Source: Streptomyces microflavus (GTDB taxonomy: Bacteria > Actinomycetota > Actinomycetes > Streptomycetales > Streptomycetaceae). From it: a stretch of DNA of 64,000 nt. Each line of letters starts with the position of its first letter. Position 1 is the first letter of the stretch. Below are positions 26,730-35,397 of the stretch, one piece after another. Below the pieces are notes generated by a model. It was given only the letters and a program-made list of their open reading frames with translations, was not told the origin of the DNA and searched no databases. The stretch spans positions 248,001 to 312,000 of the forward strand of contig NZ_BMUG01000007.1 of NCBI RefSeq assembly GCF_014650075.1, read 5' to 3'. Position numbers and translations under genes: made by a program.

Positions 26730-27620
26730 ATGCGCATCCGTGCCACTGTCGCTGTTGCCACCGGCGCCCTGGCCCTGTCCGCTCTCGCGATTCCGGCCGC
26801 GCAGGCCGCGCGGTCCGATGATGGCCGTTCGTGGTCCAGCGAGATTGAACTTCCCGCTCCGAAGGCGCCTTTCGGTGCCGGATCCGGCATCAAGGGCGAG
26901 GCCGGTGCTCGGTCCACCGCCCAGGCGAGTGACATCAAGGTCTTCGGGCTTCTCGTCAACGGTGGCAAGCCGATCGTCGTCGGCACCAAGTCGAAGCAGA
27001 CGATTTCCTACTCCATGAAGGTCACCCACGAGTCGGGTGTCGGCGGCGCCGCCGCATTCATCTGGGTGGGCAAGGACATCGACAAGTCCTTCGGATTCGG
27101 TCCGAACGCGAAGTCGGTCTCGTGCGCGGCCAGCAGTGCGACCCTCTCGCACTGCAAGGGCACCATCACCCTCGACCCGGCTCTGATGATCAACTCCGAC
27201 GCGGCCTCGTGGCACGTCGGGGTCAGCGCGATCGCCAATGACGGCACGGAGCTGGACCACAACTCGCTCGCCTGGGCCAAGGTCCAGCGCTTCTCCAAGC
27301 TGACGGTGAATGCCTCCCCGGAGCCGGTGAAGAAGGGCAAGACCCTCACCGTCACCGGAAAGCTGACGCGCGCCAACTGGGACTCCGCCACCTACAAGGG
27401 TTACGCGACCCAGCCGGTGAAGCTCCAGTTCAAGAAGAAGGGCGCCAAGAGCTACACGACGGTCAAGACCGTCAAGACGAGCTCCACCGGCACCCTGAAG
27501 ACCACGGTGAAGGCCGCTGTCGACGGCTACTGGCGTTACAGCTTCGCGGGCACGTCGACCACCCCGGCCGTCTCGGCCCCCGGTGACTACGTCGATGTGA
27601 AGATCACAGGAAAGTCATAA
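26730..27620 (+). CDS. Small secreted beta-rich protein, tandem copy 1
   Basis: A 296-residue exported protein with signal peptide MRIRATVAVATGALALSALA, cut after AAQA. The mature protein has a central domain (VNGGKPIVVGTKSKQTISY, ESGVGGAAAFIWVG, a Cys pair VSCAAS/SHCKG, WHVGVSAIANDG) and a C-terminal domain (SPEPVKKGKTLTVTGKLTRA, VKLQFKKKGAKSYTTVKTVK, YWRYSFAG) that looks like an Ig-like or bacterial surface beta-sandwich. It resembles DUF5707-type Streptomyces proteins, a weak recollection. It ends with the extra tail ITGKS missing from copies 2 and 3. Leader contains CTTGGGGA before the ATG. Confidence 0.8.
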   Translation: MRIRATVAVATGALALSALAIPAAQAARSDDGRSWSSEIELPAPKAPFGAGSGIKGEAGARSTAQASDIKVFGLLVNGGKPIVVGTKSKQTISYSMKVTHESGVGGAAAFIWVGKDIDKSFGFGPNAKSVSCAASSATLSHCKGTITLDPALMINSDAASWHVGVSAIANDGTELDHNSLAWAKVQRFSKLTVNASPEPVKKGKTLTVTGKLTRANWDSATYKGYATQPVKLQFKKKGAKSYTTVKTVKTSSTGTLKTTVKAAVDGYWRYSFAGTSTTPAVSAPGDYVDVKITGKS

Positions 27621-27743
27621 AGTCACACAACCATTCACATGTGTCGGCTGTCTGATCTTGCGAGCCAACAGGCTCTGGACCAGATGGGCCCCGCCGGGCT
27701 GACGACGTGCCCCGGGGCCCCCTTCTCCACTTGGGGAAAACAC
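27611..27743 (+). repeat. Duplicated upstream cassette, copy A
   Basis: This segment upstream of tandem copy 2 is about 90% identical to 28705-28833 upstream of copy 3. Shared blocks include CATTCACATGTGTCGGCTG, GCCAACAGGCTCTGGACCAG and CTTCTCCACTTGGGGA. The cassette begins inside the last codons of tandem copy 1 (AAAGTCATAA). It probably contains the promoter and ribosome site. A more diverged version precedes copy 1 (about 26628-26729). Confidence 0.8.
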
Positions 27744-28598
27744 ATGCGTATTCGTGCCACTGTGGCTGCCGTTTCCGGCGCCCTGGCCCTGTCCGCCCTC
27801 GCCGTACCCACGGCGCAGGCCGATGACAGCCGTTCGTGGTCCGCGGACCACGGTTTCACCGCCCTTCAGCCCGCGCAGGGTGACCAGGCGAAGCGCGCGT
27901 CCGGTGCCGCCGCGAAGTCCGTCAAGGGCAAGGTCACCTCGGCGGTCGTCAACGCCGGCAAGCCCATCGTGCTCGCCACCACGGCGAAGAAGACGGTGTC
28001 CTTCTCCGTCACGGCCACCGACGACTCCGGCATCGGCGGCGCCGCGCCGTTCATCTGGGCCGGCAAGAACATCGACACCGGTGTCGGCTTCGGGCCCAAC
28101 GAGAAGGGCTTCTCGTGCAAGGTGGTCAACGCGACCACCACGACCTGCAAGGGGACCATCACCCTCAACCCGAAGGAGCTGAAGAACGCCCACGCGACCA
28201 CCTGGAAGGTGGGGGTGTGGGCGCTGGCTCTGGACGGCGAGGAGTTCCAGCGTGACGCGGCCTCCAAGGTGAAGGTCCAGCGCCTCTCCAAGCTGACCGC
28301 CAACGCCTCCCCGGAGCCCGTCAAGAAGGGCAAGACCATCACGGTCACCGGAAAGCTGACGCGCGCCAACTGGGAGACCAAGAAGTACGCGGGCTACGCC
28401 AAGCAGCCCGTGAAGCTCCAGTTCAAGAAGAAGGGCGCCAAGAGCTACACGACGGTCAAGACCGTCAAGACGAGCTCCACCGGCGTCCTGAAGACCACCG
28501 TGAAGGCGTCCGTGGACGGCCACTGGCGTTACAGCTTCGCCGGTACGGCGAGCACCCCCGCGGTGACGTCCGGTGCCGACTTCCTCGACGTGAAGTAA
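27744..28598 (+). CDS. Small secreted beta-rich protein, tandem copy 2
   Basis: A 284-residue paralogue of the gene at 26730. The signal peptide MRIRATVAAVSGALALSALA ends PTAQA. The same two-domain mature region is present: VNAGKPIVLATTAKKTVSF, DSGIGGAAPFIWAGK, the Cys pair FSCKV/TTCKG, then SPEPVKKGKTITVTGKLTRA and KLQFKKKGAKSYTTVKTVKT, ending FLDVK. The C-terminal ~100 residues are nearly identical to copies 1 and 3, while the N-terminal third of the mature part differs more, suggesting gene conversion or selection on the N-terminal surface. A strong terminator follows. Confidence 0.8.
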   Translation: MRIRATVAAVSGALALSALAVPTAQADDSRSWSADHGFTALQPAQGDQAKRASGAAAKSVKGKVTSAVVNAGKPIVLATTAKKTVSFSVTATDDSGIGGAAPFIWAGKNIDTGVGFGPNEKGFSCKVVNATTTTCKGTITLNPKELKNAHATTWKVGVWALALDGEEFQRDAASKVKVQRLSKLTANASPEPVKKGKTITVTGKLTRANWETKKYAGYAKQPVKLQFKKKGAKSYTTVKTVKTSSTGVLKTTVKASVDGHWRYSFAGTASTPAVTSGADFLDVK

Positions 28599-28611
28599 CC
28601 CTGCGTCGATG

Positions 28612-28655
28612 CTGTGCGGTCGGTCCGCCCCGGGTGGGGCGGACCGACCGCACAG
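28612..28655. terminator. Perfect 20-base-pair hairpin terminator after tandem copy 2
   Basis: Left arm 28612-28631 (CTGTGCGGTCGGTCCGCCCC), loop GGGT, right arm 28636-28655, fully complementary. It separates copies 2 and 3 into distinct transcription units and is not duplicated after copy 1. Confidence 0.85.
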
Positions 28656-28704
28656 CGCGGGGGCGGCTCCGGCCCACGCCCGTTCGCGCCCCGCCGTTCA
28701 CTGA

Positions 28705-28833
28705 AAAGTCATAAAGTCGCACAACCATTCACATGTGTCGGCTGTCTGATCCTGTGAGCCAACAGGCTCTGGACCAGACGGGTCCTGCCGGGCTGACGAC
28801 GCGCCCCGGGGCCCCTTCTCCACTTGGGGACAC
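28705..28833 (+). repeat. Duplicated upstream cassette, copy B
   Basis: Near-identical copy of 27611-27743. It starts with AAAGTCATAA, which in copy A is the end of the preceding gene (Lys-Ser-stop) but here has no coding role because copy 2 ends elsewhere. This marks the left boundary of the duplicated unit. Confidence 0.8.
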
Positions 28834-29694
28834 ATGCGTATTCGTGCCACCGTGGCCGCCGTCTCCGGCGCCCTGGCCCTCTCCGCTCTCGCTGTACCGG
28901 CCGCGCAGGCCGACGACCGCCGTACCTCCGACGGCGGCTACGCCTTCTCCGCGCCCACCGAGGCGTCGAAGGGCGCGAAGGCCCGGTCGGCCGCCGCGGC
29001 CGAGCAGCAGGGCGACACCAAGGTCCTCTCCGTGGTCGCGAACGGCGGCAAGCCGCTGGCCGTGGGCACCAAGTCGAAGCAGAAGTTCTCGATCGCGATC
29101 ACCGCGACCGACGACTCGGGCATCGCGGACGCGTCCACGATCATCTGGATCGGCAAGAGCCTTGAGGACAAGGACGTCTTCTACTTCGAGCAGAACGAGA
29201 GCAGGGCTTCCTGCAAGGTCGTCAAGACGAACACGTCGACCTGCACCCTCTCGGTCACCTTCGACCCCAAGGAGATGATCAACACCGACGCCGCCAACTG
29301 GCGCATCGGCGCGGCGGTCTTCGCCAACGACGGCGACTACACCGTGAACGACTCCGCCGCCAAGGCCCGCGTCCAGCGCTTCTCCAAGCTGACCGTCAAC
29401 GCCTCCCCGGAGCCGGTGAAGAAGGGCAAGACCCTCACCGTCACCGGAAAGCTGACGCGCGCCAACTGGGACACGGGCACGTACAAGGGCTACACCGCGC
29501 AGCCCGTGAAGCTCCAGTTCAAGAAGAAGGGCGCCAAGAGCTACACGACGGTCAAGACCGTCAAGACCAGCTCCACCGGCACCCTGAAGACCACCGTCAA
29601 GGCCTCGGCCGACGGCTACTGGCGTTACAGCTTCGCCGGTACGTCGACCACCCCGGCCGTCTCGGCCGCCGGTGACTACGTCGACGTGAAGTAG
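28834..29694 (+). CDS. Small secreted beta-rich protein, tandem copy 3
   Basis: A 286-residue paralogue with the same signal peptide (MRIRATVAAVSGALALSALA, then PAAQA). Mature region: VANGGKPLAVGTKSKQKFSI, DDSGIADASTIIWIGK, Cys pair ASCKV/STCTL, WRIGAAVFANDGDY, then the conserved SPEPVKKGKTLTVTGKLTRA and GYWRYSFAG, ending YVDVK. It is transcribed from its own duplicated cassette and ends just before a strong bidirectional terminator. Confidence 0.8.
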   Translation: MRIRATVAAVSGALALSALAVPAAQADDRRTSDGGYAFSAPTEASKGAKARSAAAAEQQGDTKVLSVVANGGKPLAVGTKSKQKFSIAITATDDSGIADASTIIWIGKSLEDKDVFYFEQNESRASCKVVKTNTSTCTLSVTFDPKEMINTDAANWRIGAAVFANDGDYTVNDSAAKARVQRFSKLTVNASPEPVKKGKTLTVTGKLTRANWDTGTYKGYTAQPVKLQFKKKGAKSYTTVKTVKTSSTGTLKTTVKASADGYWRYSFAGTSTTPAVSAAGDYVDVK

Positions 29695-29736
29695 TACGTG
29701 AAGCAGCACGTGAAGCAGTGAGCGGGCACTTATGGA

Positions 29737-29771
29737 GAAGCCCCCGGGAGGCACAGCCTCCCGGGGGCTTC
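29737..29771. terminator. Perfect 16-base-pair bidirectional terminator
   Basis: GAAGCCCCCGGGAGGC pairs with its exact complement across a three-base loop (ACA). It lies between tandem copy 3 and the convergent P-type ATPase gene, so it can end both transcripts. Confidence 0.88.
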
Positions 29772-29789
29772 CGTATGCCTGCGCCGCGC

Positions 29790-32270
29790 CTACGCTCCGA
29801 AGCGCCGGCCCACCAGCCGCCAGCTGAACTCCAGCAGGGCGGCCGCCGCCACCGCGATGCCGACCGCCCCCCACGGCATCGTCGTCCCGACCAGCTTCAG
29901 GGCGAAGAAGTCCTGGAGCCACGGCACCACGAGCACGATGAGGAACCCGAGCCCCATCGCCGCCACCAGGCCGATGCGCCACCAGGTGTACGGGCGGGCG
30001 ATGATCGCCAGGACCCACATGGAGACCAGGAACAGCGTCAGCGTCGCCGCACTCGTCTCGGCCTCCAGGGCGCCCGGCCCCGCGTAGTGGTGCCGCGCGA
30101 CCAGGTACGTGGTGAAGGTGGCCGCCGCCGCGATGACGCCCGAGGGGATCGCGTACCGCATGACGCGGCGTACGAAGTGGGGCTGGGCGCGCTCCTTGTT
30201 CGGGGCGAGGGCCAGGAAGAACGCGGGGACGCCGATGGTCAGCGTGGACAGCAGCGTCAGGTGCCTCGGCAGGAACGGGTACTCCACCTGGAAGCAGACC
30301 ACCAGGATCGCCAGCAGCACGGAGTAGACCGTCTTGGTGAGGAAGAGGGTCGCGACGCGGGTGATGTTGCCGATCACCCGGCGGCCCTCGGCGACGACCG
30401 ACGGCAGCGTCGCGAAGCTGTTGTTCAGCAGCACGATCTGGGCCACGGCCCGCGTCGCCTCCGAGCCCGAGCCCATCGAGACCCCGATGTCGGCGTCCTT
30501 GAGCGCCAGGACGTCGTTGACGCCGTCGCCCGTCATCGCGACCGTGTGGCCGCGCGACTGGAGGGCGGCCACCATGTCCCGCTTCTGCTGCGGGGTGACC
30601 CGGCCGAAGACCGCGTTCTCCTCCATGGCCGTCGCCATCTCGTCGGGGTCGGTGGGCATCCGGCGGGCGTCGAGGGTGTTCTCGGCGCCCGCGAGGCCCA
30701 GCTTCCCGGCGACCGCGCCGACCGAGACCGCGTTGTCGCCGGAGATGACCTTGGTGGCCACGTTCTGCTGGGCGAAGTAGGCGAGCGTCTCACCGGCGTC
30801 CGGGCGCAGCCGCTGCTCCAGGACGACCAGGGCGGTGGGTACGGCCCCGTCCGCCGCACCGGGCGCGTCCAGCTCGCCCCGTACCCGGGCCAGCAGCAGC
30901 ACCCGCAGGCCCTGCTCGTTGAGGTGCTCGATCTCGGTGAGGGTCCCGTCGCCGTCGGGGAGCAGGACGTCGGGGGCGCCGAGCAGCCAGGCGGAGGGGG
31001 TCCCGTCGGTCTCGGTGAAGGCCGCGCCGCTGTACTTGCGGGCGGAGGAGAACGGCATGGCGTCGGTGACCGTCCAGCCCTTCTCGCCTCCCTCGCCGCC
31101 CGCCGGGTAGGCGTCGATGATGGCCTGGAGGCTGGCGTTGGGGCGGGGGTCGGAGGAGCCGAGGGAGCGCAGCACCTGGTGCACGTACGCCTCGTCGCTC
31201 CCGTTGAGCGGCCGGACCTCCGTGATGTCCATGCCGCCCTCGGTGAGGGTGCCGGTCTTGTCCAGGCAGACCACGTCGACCCGGGCGAGCCCCTCGATGG
31301 CGGGCAGCTCCTGCACCAGGCACTGCTTGCGGCCCAGGCGTACGACGCCGATGGCGAAGGCCACCGAGGTCAGCAGGACCAGCCCCTCGGGGATCATCGG
31401 GACGATGCCGCCGACGGTCCGGGCGACGGAGTCCTTGAAGTTGTTGTCCTTCACGACGAGCTGGCTGATGATCAGCCCGATCGCCGTCGGCACCATCATC
31501 CAGGTGACGTACTTGAGGATCGTGCTGATGCCGCTGCGCAGCTCCGAGTGGACGAGCGTGAAGCGGGACGCCTCCTCGGCGAGCTGGGCGGCGTACGCCT
31601 CGCGCCCCACCTTGGTCGCGGTGAACGCCCCGCCGCCCGCGACGACGAAGCTGCCGGACATCACGGGGTCGCCGGGCCGCTTGAGCACCGGGTCGGCCTC
31701 GCCGGTCAGCAGCGACTCGTCGATCTCCAGGCTGTCGGCCTCGGCGACCGTGCCGTCCACGACCACCTTGTCGCCGGGGCCCAGCTCGACCACGTCACCC
31801 AGGACGATCTCGTGGGTGGAGATCTCGGCGGCGACCCCGTCGCGCCGCACGGTCGGCTTCGCCTCGCCGATCACCGCGAGGCTGTCCAGGGTCTTCTTGG
31901 CCCGCCACTCCTGGATAATGCCGATGCCGGTGTTGGCGACGATCACGAAGCCGAAGAGGCTGTCCTGGATCGGCGCGACGAACAGCATGATCACCCAGAG
32001 CACGCCGATGATCAGGTTGAACCGGGTGAAGACGTTGGCGCGGACGATCTCGGTGACCGAGCGCGAGGACCGGACGGGTACGTCGTTGACCTCGCCCCGC
32101 GCCACCCGCTCGGCGACCTCGGCGGTGGTGAGACCGGTGGCATCGGGGTGACCGGACGGTGGTAGCTCCACCGGGTGCACGGGATCGAGCTCCGCCCCTG
32201 CGTCGATCATGGCCGGCCGGGGGGATCCGGGGGTCTGCTCCCCGGAGGAATCGAGTGCCCGCTGCGTCAT
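29790..32270 (-). CDS. P-type cation-transporting ATPase (CtpE-like)
   Basis: An 826-residue P-type ATPase. The phosphorylation motif is DKTGTLT with Asp337, the actuator motif is LLTGEADP, the nucleotide-binding region carries the KYSGAAF segment, and the hinge is MTGDGVNDVLALKDADIGVSM. The M4 motif is PMIPEGLVLLTS, and no N-terminal heavy-metal domain is present. This combination resembles actinobacterial CtpE, a calcium-transporting ATPase in mycobacteria, rather than heavy-metal or KdpB pumps. About ten membrane helices are visible, four of them after the hinge. Substrate by homology only. Confidence 0.88.
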   Translation of the reverse strand: MTQRALDSSGEQTPGSPRPAMIDAGAELDPVHPVELPPSGHPDATGLTTAEVAERVARGEVNDVPVRSSRSVTEIVRANVFTRFNLIIGVLWVIMLFVAPIQDSLFGFVIVANTGIGIIQEWRAKKTLDSLAVIGEAKPTVRRDGVAAEISTHEIVLGDVVELGPGDKVVVDGTVAEADSLEIDESLLTGEADPVLKRPGDPVMSGSFVVAGGGAFTATKVGREAYAAQLAEEASRFTLVHSELRSGISTILKYVTWMMVPTAIGLIISQLVVKDNNFKDSVARTVGGIVPMIPEGLVLLTSVAFAIGVVRLGRKQCLVQELPAIEGLARVDVVCLDKTGTLTEGGMDITEVRPLNGSDEAYVHQVLRSLGSSDPRPNASLQAIIDAYPAGGEGGEKGWTVTDAMPFSSARKYSGAAFTETDGTPSAWLLGAPDVLLPDGDGTLTEIEHLNEQGLRVLLLARVRGELDAPGAADGAVPTALVVLEQRLRPDAGETLAYFAQQNVATKVISGDNAVSVGAVAGKLGLAGAENTLDARRMPTDPDEMATAMEENAVFGRVTPQQKRDMVAALQSRGHTVAMTGDGVNDVLALKDADIGVSMGSGSEATRAVAQIVLLNNSFATLPSVVAEGRRVIGNITRVATLFLTKTVYSVLLAILVVCFQVEYPFLPRHLTLLSTLTIGVPAFFLALAPNKERAQPHFVRRVMRYAIPSGVIAAAATFTTYLVARHHYAGPGALEAETSAATLTLFLVSMWVLAIIARPYTWWRIGLVAAMGLGFLIVLVVPWLQDFFALKLVGTTMPWGAVGIAVAAAALLEFSWRLVGRRFGA

Positions 32271-32415
32271 GGACTAGACGGTACGGGCGTGCGATGCGAA
32301 TCACCCGCCGGGGGGCCGAAGATCCGACCAGGGGAGGAGCAAGTCGGTCCCGTGGTCGTACGGGATCGGGGCGGCTCCCGTACGGGGGCGGCGTGGCGCC
32401 CGTCAGGCAGGGTCC

Positions 32416-32745
32416 TCAGGCGGTCCGGTCCGCCTCGGTGCTCGTGCTGCCGAGCGCGCCGTCCGCAGCCTCGGCCCCGACCGCGTCCTTGGCCTCCGCC
32501 CGGTCCGCGTGCCGCTTGATGGCGGCTTCGCGCCCGCGGACGTACCAGATGCCGATCAGTCCGAGTGCGGCTCCGGCCAGCGGTGTCCACACCCACCAGG
32601 TGTGCCCGCGGTCGGCGAACCAGCCGTAGAACGGGAGCTGGGCGAGGAAGAGGACGAACCAGAGGATCGTGCCGCCGACGACGGTGGAGACGACGGGGCC
32701 CTCCAGGGGCTCGGGCGCCTCGTGCTTCGGTGTCCACTTCTCCAT
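32416..32745 (-). CDS. DUF2530 membrane protein
   Basis: A 109-residue protein starting MEKWTPKHEAPEPLEGPVV, with two membrane helices (TILWFVLFLAQLPFYGWF and WVWTPLAGAALGLIGIWYV) and an acidic, charged tail, typical of DUF2530. The ATG at 32745 is favoured over an upstream in-frame ATG (32766) because a TACACT box lies six bases before it, a leaderless promoter arrangement. Function unknown. Divergent from the purine permease. Confidence 0.8.
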   Translation of the reverse strand: MEKWTPKHEAPEPLEGPVVSTVVGGTILWFVLFLAQLPFYGWFADRGHTWWVWTPLAGAALGLIGIWYVRGREAAIKRHADRAEAKDAVGAEAADGALGSTSTEADRTA

Positions 32746-32955
32746 GAGTTCAGTGTATGGGCCCACCCGATCGGGGGTGCGCGGGCCGGTGGACCCGAGG
32801 CGCCACGCGGGTCTACGCGCGGAGATAGCGATCTTCGTCTGATGTATTCATACTGAATCTGCTTTGGGCTGGCTCGATTTGTTCGTCTGAACATCCAATT
32901 TCGATCACCTTTTGCCCTTTTGCTCCCACTCCTCTACGTACGACTGAGGTCACCC

Positions 32956-34410
32956 ATGCCCCCCTCGGCCACCGCTCCGGTCGACTCCCCGCAGCCCCCG
33001 GCTCCGCAGCCCCAGGGCGGCGTGGACCGGTACTTCAAGATCTCCGAGCGGGGGTCGACCGTCGCGCGCGAACTCCGCGGCGGGTTCGCCACGTTCTTCG
33101 CGATGGCCTACATCATCGTGCTCAACCCGATCATCCTGGGCAGCGCGAAGGACATGTACGGCAACCAGCTCGACAACGGCCAGCTGGTCACCGCCACCGT
33201 GCTCTCCGCCGCCTTCTCCACGCTGCTGATGGGTGTCATCGGCAACGTGCCGATCGCGCTCGCGGCCGGGCTCGGCGTCAACACCGTCGTCGCCCTGCAG
33301 CTCGCCCCCCGGATGAGCTGGCCGGATGCGATGGGCATGGTCGTCCTCGCGGGCATCGTGGTCATGCTGCTGGTCGCGACCGGGCTGCGGGAACGCGTGA
33401 TGAACGCCGTACCGAGGTCGCTCCGCAAGGGCATCGCGATCGGTATCGGCCTCTTCATCCTGCTGATCGGCCTGGTCGACTCCGGTTTCGTCTCGCGCAT
33501 CCCGGACGCCGCCATGACCACCGTGCCGCTCCAGCTCGGCGGCGATGGTCACCTCACCGGATGGCCGGTTCTCGTCTTCGTCCTGGGCGCTCTGCTCACG
33601 CTCGCGCTGATCGTGCGCAAGGTGCCCGGCGCGATCCTGATCTCGATCATCGCCATGACGGTCGTCGCCGTGGTCATCGACGCGGTGGCGGGCCTGCCCG
33701 AGGGTGCCTGGGGCCTGACGACGCCCGCGTGGCCGGGGAACCCGGTCTCCGCTCCGGACTTCGGGCTGCTCGGCGAGGTCAGCCTCTTCGGCGGCTTCGG
33801 CAAGGTCGGGGTGCTGACCGGCATCCTCTTCGTCTTCACCGTGCTGCTGTCCTGCTTCTTCGACGCGATGGGCACGATCCTGGGCGTCGGCGACGAGGCG
33901 AAGCTGATGGACCGGGACGGCAACTTCCCCGGCATCAACAAGGTGCTCTTCGTGGACGGCGTCGCGGTCGCCGCGGGCGGTGCGAGCTCCTCCTCCGCCA
34001 CCACCTGCTTCGTGGAGTCCACGGCGGGCGTCGGAGAGGGCGCCCGCACCGGACTGGCGAGCGTCGTGACCGGTCTGCTCTTCTCGGTGGCGCTGTTCCT
34101 CACACCGCTGGCGACCATGGTCCCGTCGCAGGCGGCCACCCCCGCCCTGCTGGCGGTCGGCTTCCTGATCATCGCGGGCTCGGTGCGGGACATCGACTGG
34201 AGCGACTACACGCTCGCGGTCCCGGCGTTCCTGGCGATGGTGATGATGCCGTTCACGTACTCGATCACCAACGGCATCGGCATCGGTTTCATCGCCTTCT
34301 CCGTGCTGCGCCTGGCGGCGGGCCGGGGACGCGAGGTCCCGGTCGCGATGTACGTGGTGTCGGCGGTCTTCGTCTTCTACTACGCGATGCCGGCGCTCGG
34401 CCTCACCTGA
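32956..34410 (+). CDS. NCS2-family purine permease (guanine/hypoxanthine type)
   Basis: A 484-residue NCS2/AzgA-type permease. Landmarks are RGGFATFFAMAYIIVLNP near the start, MGVIGNVPIALAAGLGVNT, and LSCFFDAMGTILGVGDEAKL with the FDAMGT motif of the AzgA/PbuG subgroup, then SSSATTCFVESTAGVGEGARTG. About 12-14 hydrophobic segments. It should import guanine, hypoxanthine or adenine by proton symport; the exact purine cannot be read from sequence. The ATG at 32956 follows TGAGGTC. A variable Pro-rich tail (about 30 residues) precedes the conserved part. Confidence 0.9.
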   Translation: MPPSATAPVDSPQPPAPQPQGGVDRYFKISERGSTVARELRGGFATFFAMAYIIVLNPIILGSAKDMYGNQLDNGQLVTATVLSAAFSTLLMGVIGNVPIALAAGLGVNTVVALQLAPRMSWPDAMGMVVLAGIVVMLLVATGLRERVMNAVPRSLRKGIAIGIGLFILLIGLVDSGFVSRIPDAAMTTVPLQLGGDGHLTGWPVLVFVLGALLTLALIVRKVPGAILISIIAMTVVAVVIDAVAGLPEGAWGLTTPAWPGNPVSAPDFGLLGEVSLFGGFGKVGVLTGILFVFTVLLSCFFDAMGTILGVGDEAKLMDRDGNFPGINKVLFVDGVAVAAGGASSSSATTCFVESTAGVGEGARTGLASVVTGLLFSVALFLTPLATMVPSQAATPALLAVGFLIIAGSVRDIDWSDYTLAVPAFLAMVMMPFTYSITNGIGIGFIAFSVLRLAAGRGREVPVAMYVVSAVFVFYYAMPALGLT

Positions 34411-34453
34411 CCGGCGGCCTCACCCGGCCGTCGGCCCTACCCGGCCGGCGGCC

Positions 34454-34648
34454 TCACGTGATCGTCTGCTCCTCCCCGTAGAACTTCTCCGTCTCGTCGA
34501 CGGCCGCCTTGAAGCGTTCGTCGAAGTCGTCGCGAATGAGCGTCCGGACCACGTAGTCCTGGACGCTCATTCCGCGTTTCGCGGCGTGCTGCCGGAGCCG
34601 GTCGAGCAGCTCACCGTCTATCCGCAGGCTGAGCACTGTCGATCCCAT
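34454..34648 (-). CDS. Ribbon-helix-helix (CopG-like) DNA-binding protein
   Basis: A 64-residue protein whose N-terminal half (TVLSLRIDGELLDRLRQHAA, then KRGMSVQDYVVRTL) is a ribbon-helix-helix fold: a short beta strand that reads DNA, then two helices. The acidic C-terminal tail (VDETEKFYGEEQ) could contact a partner. No toxin gene is adjacent, so it is either an orphan antitoxin-type regulator or a stand-alone repressor. It converges on the NCS2 gene. Confidence 0.75.
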   Translation of the reverse strand: MGSTVLSLRIDGELLDRLRQHAAKRGMSVQDYVVRTLIRDDFDERFKAAVDETEKFYGEEQTIT

Positions 34649-34751
34649 GCCAAGCAGGGTCGCCGCCCGGGGGCGCTTTTCGCGTCACTTTCCGCTCCCG
34701 TCTCACTCGTTCGGGTGATCGGTTTCTCGCGCGCGTACCATCGGGTGGTAT

Positions 34752-34781
34752 TTAGTTTGGGTAATGAGTTACGCTAACAAA
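34752..34781. promoter_or_regulatory. Inverted-repeat operator over the leaderless promoter of the MarR gene
   Basis: Half-sites TTAGTTTGGGTAA (34752-34764) and TTACGCTAACAAA (34769-34781) are complementary at 10 of 13 positions around a TGAG centre. The right half contains a TACGCT -10 box seven bases before the ATG at 34783, so the mRNA is probably leaderless. A MarR dimer bound here would cover the promoter, suggesting autoregulation. Confidence 0.6.
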
Positions 34782-34782
34782 C

Positions 34783-35223
34783 ATGCCTGACCTGATCCAC
34801 GACGGTGCCAGTGCCGCCGCCGTGAGCTCCCTCCGCTCAGCCGTGATGCTGCTGGGCCGGCGCCTGAAGCACCAACGCGTCGACGAATCGCTGAGCCCGA
34901 CCGAGATGTCGGTGCTCGGCACCCTTGCCCGCTGCGGCTCGGCCACCCCCGGCGAGCTGGCCCGCAAGGAGCACGTGCAGCCCCCGTCGATGACCCGCAT
35001 CGTCGCGCTGCTGGAAGCGAAGGGACTCGTCAGGCTGGAACCGCACCCCGATGACCGTCGGCAGAAGATGGTCAGCCAGACCGAGCAGGCCGAGGCCATG
35101 CTCGCGGAGAGCCGCACCAAGCGGAACGCCTGGCTGTCCCACCTCGCCGAGGGCCTGGACGAGGACGAGTGGGAGACGCTGCGGGCCGCCGCGCCCGTGC
35201 TGGAGAAGCTCGCCCACCTGTGA
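34783..35223 (+). CDS. MarR-family transcriptional regulator
   Basis: A 146-residue winged-helix regulator: SLRSAVMLLGRRLKHQRVDE, LSPTEMSVLGTLARCGSATP, GELARKEHVQPPSMTRIVAL and the wing GLVRLEPHPDDRRQKMV with the conserved DxR. The C-terminal helix forms the dimer interface. It is likely to repress itself and the MFS exporter 174 bases downstream. The inducer is unknown. The start has no ribosome site but an apt -10 box, consistent with a leaderless transcript. Confidence 0.93.
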   Translation: MPDLIHDGASAAAVSSLRSAVMLLGRRLKHQRVDESLSPTEMSVLGTLARCGSATPGELARKEHVQPPSMTRIVALLEAKGLVRLEPHPDDRRQKMVSQTEQAEAMLAESRTKRNAWLSHLAEGLDEDEWETLRAAAPVLEKLAHL

Positions 35224-35397
35224 CCCCGCGGGCGCACCGGCGTCACGCCTTCCCCGTACCGGATGGGACCACCGGTCCGGGGAAGACGATCGCAGCGGGA
35301 CCGGCACACCGCCGGCCCCGGACGATCACCGCCGGAGCGCCCGTCGTCACGTCCTCGTCGGACCGCACGCCGCAGACGCCTGAGGAGATGAACCCTT

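Noticed and set aside
34454..34648. Toxin-antitoxin pair from the ribbon-helix-helix gene
   Set aside because: No toxin-like gene is adjacent; neighbours are a permease and a MarR regulator.
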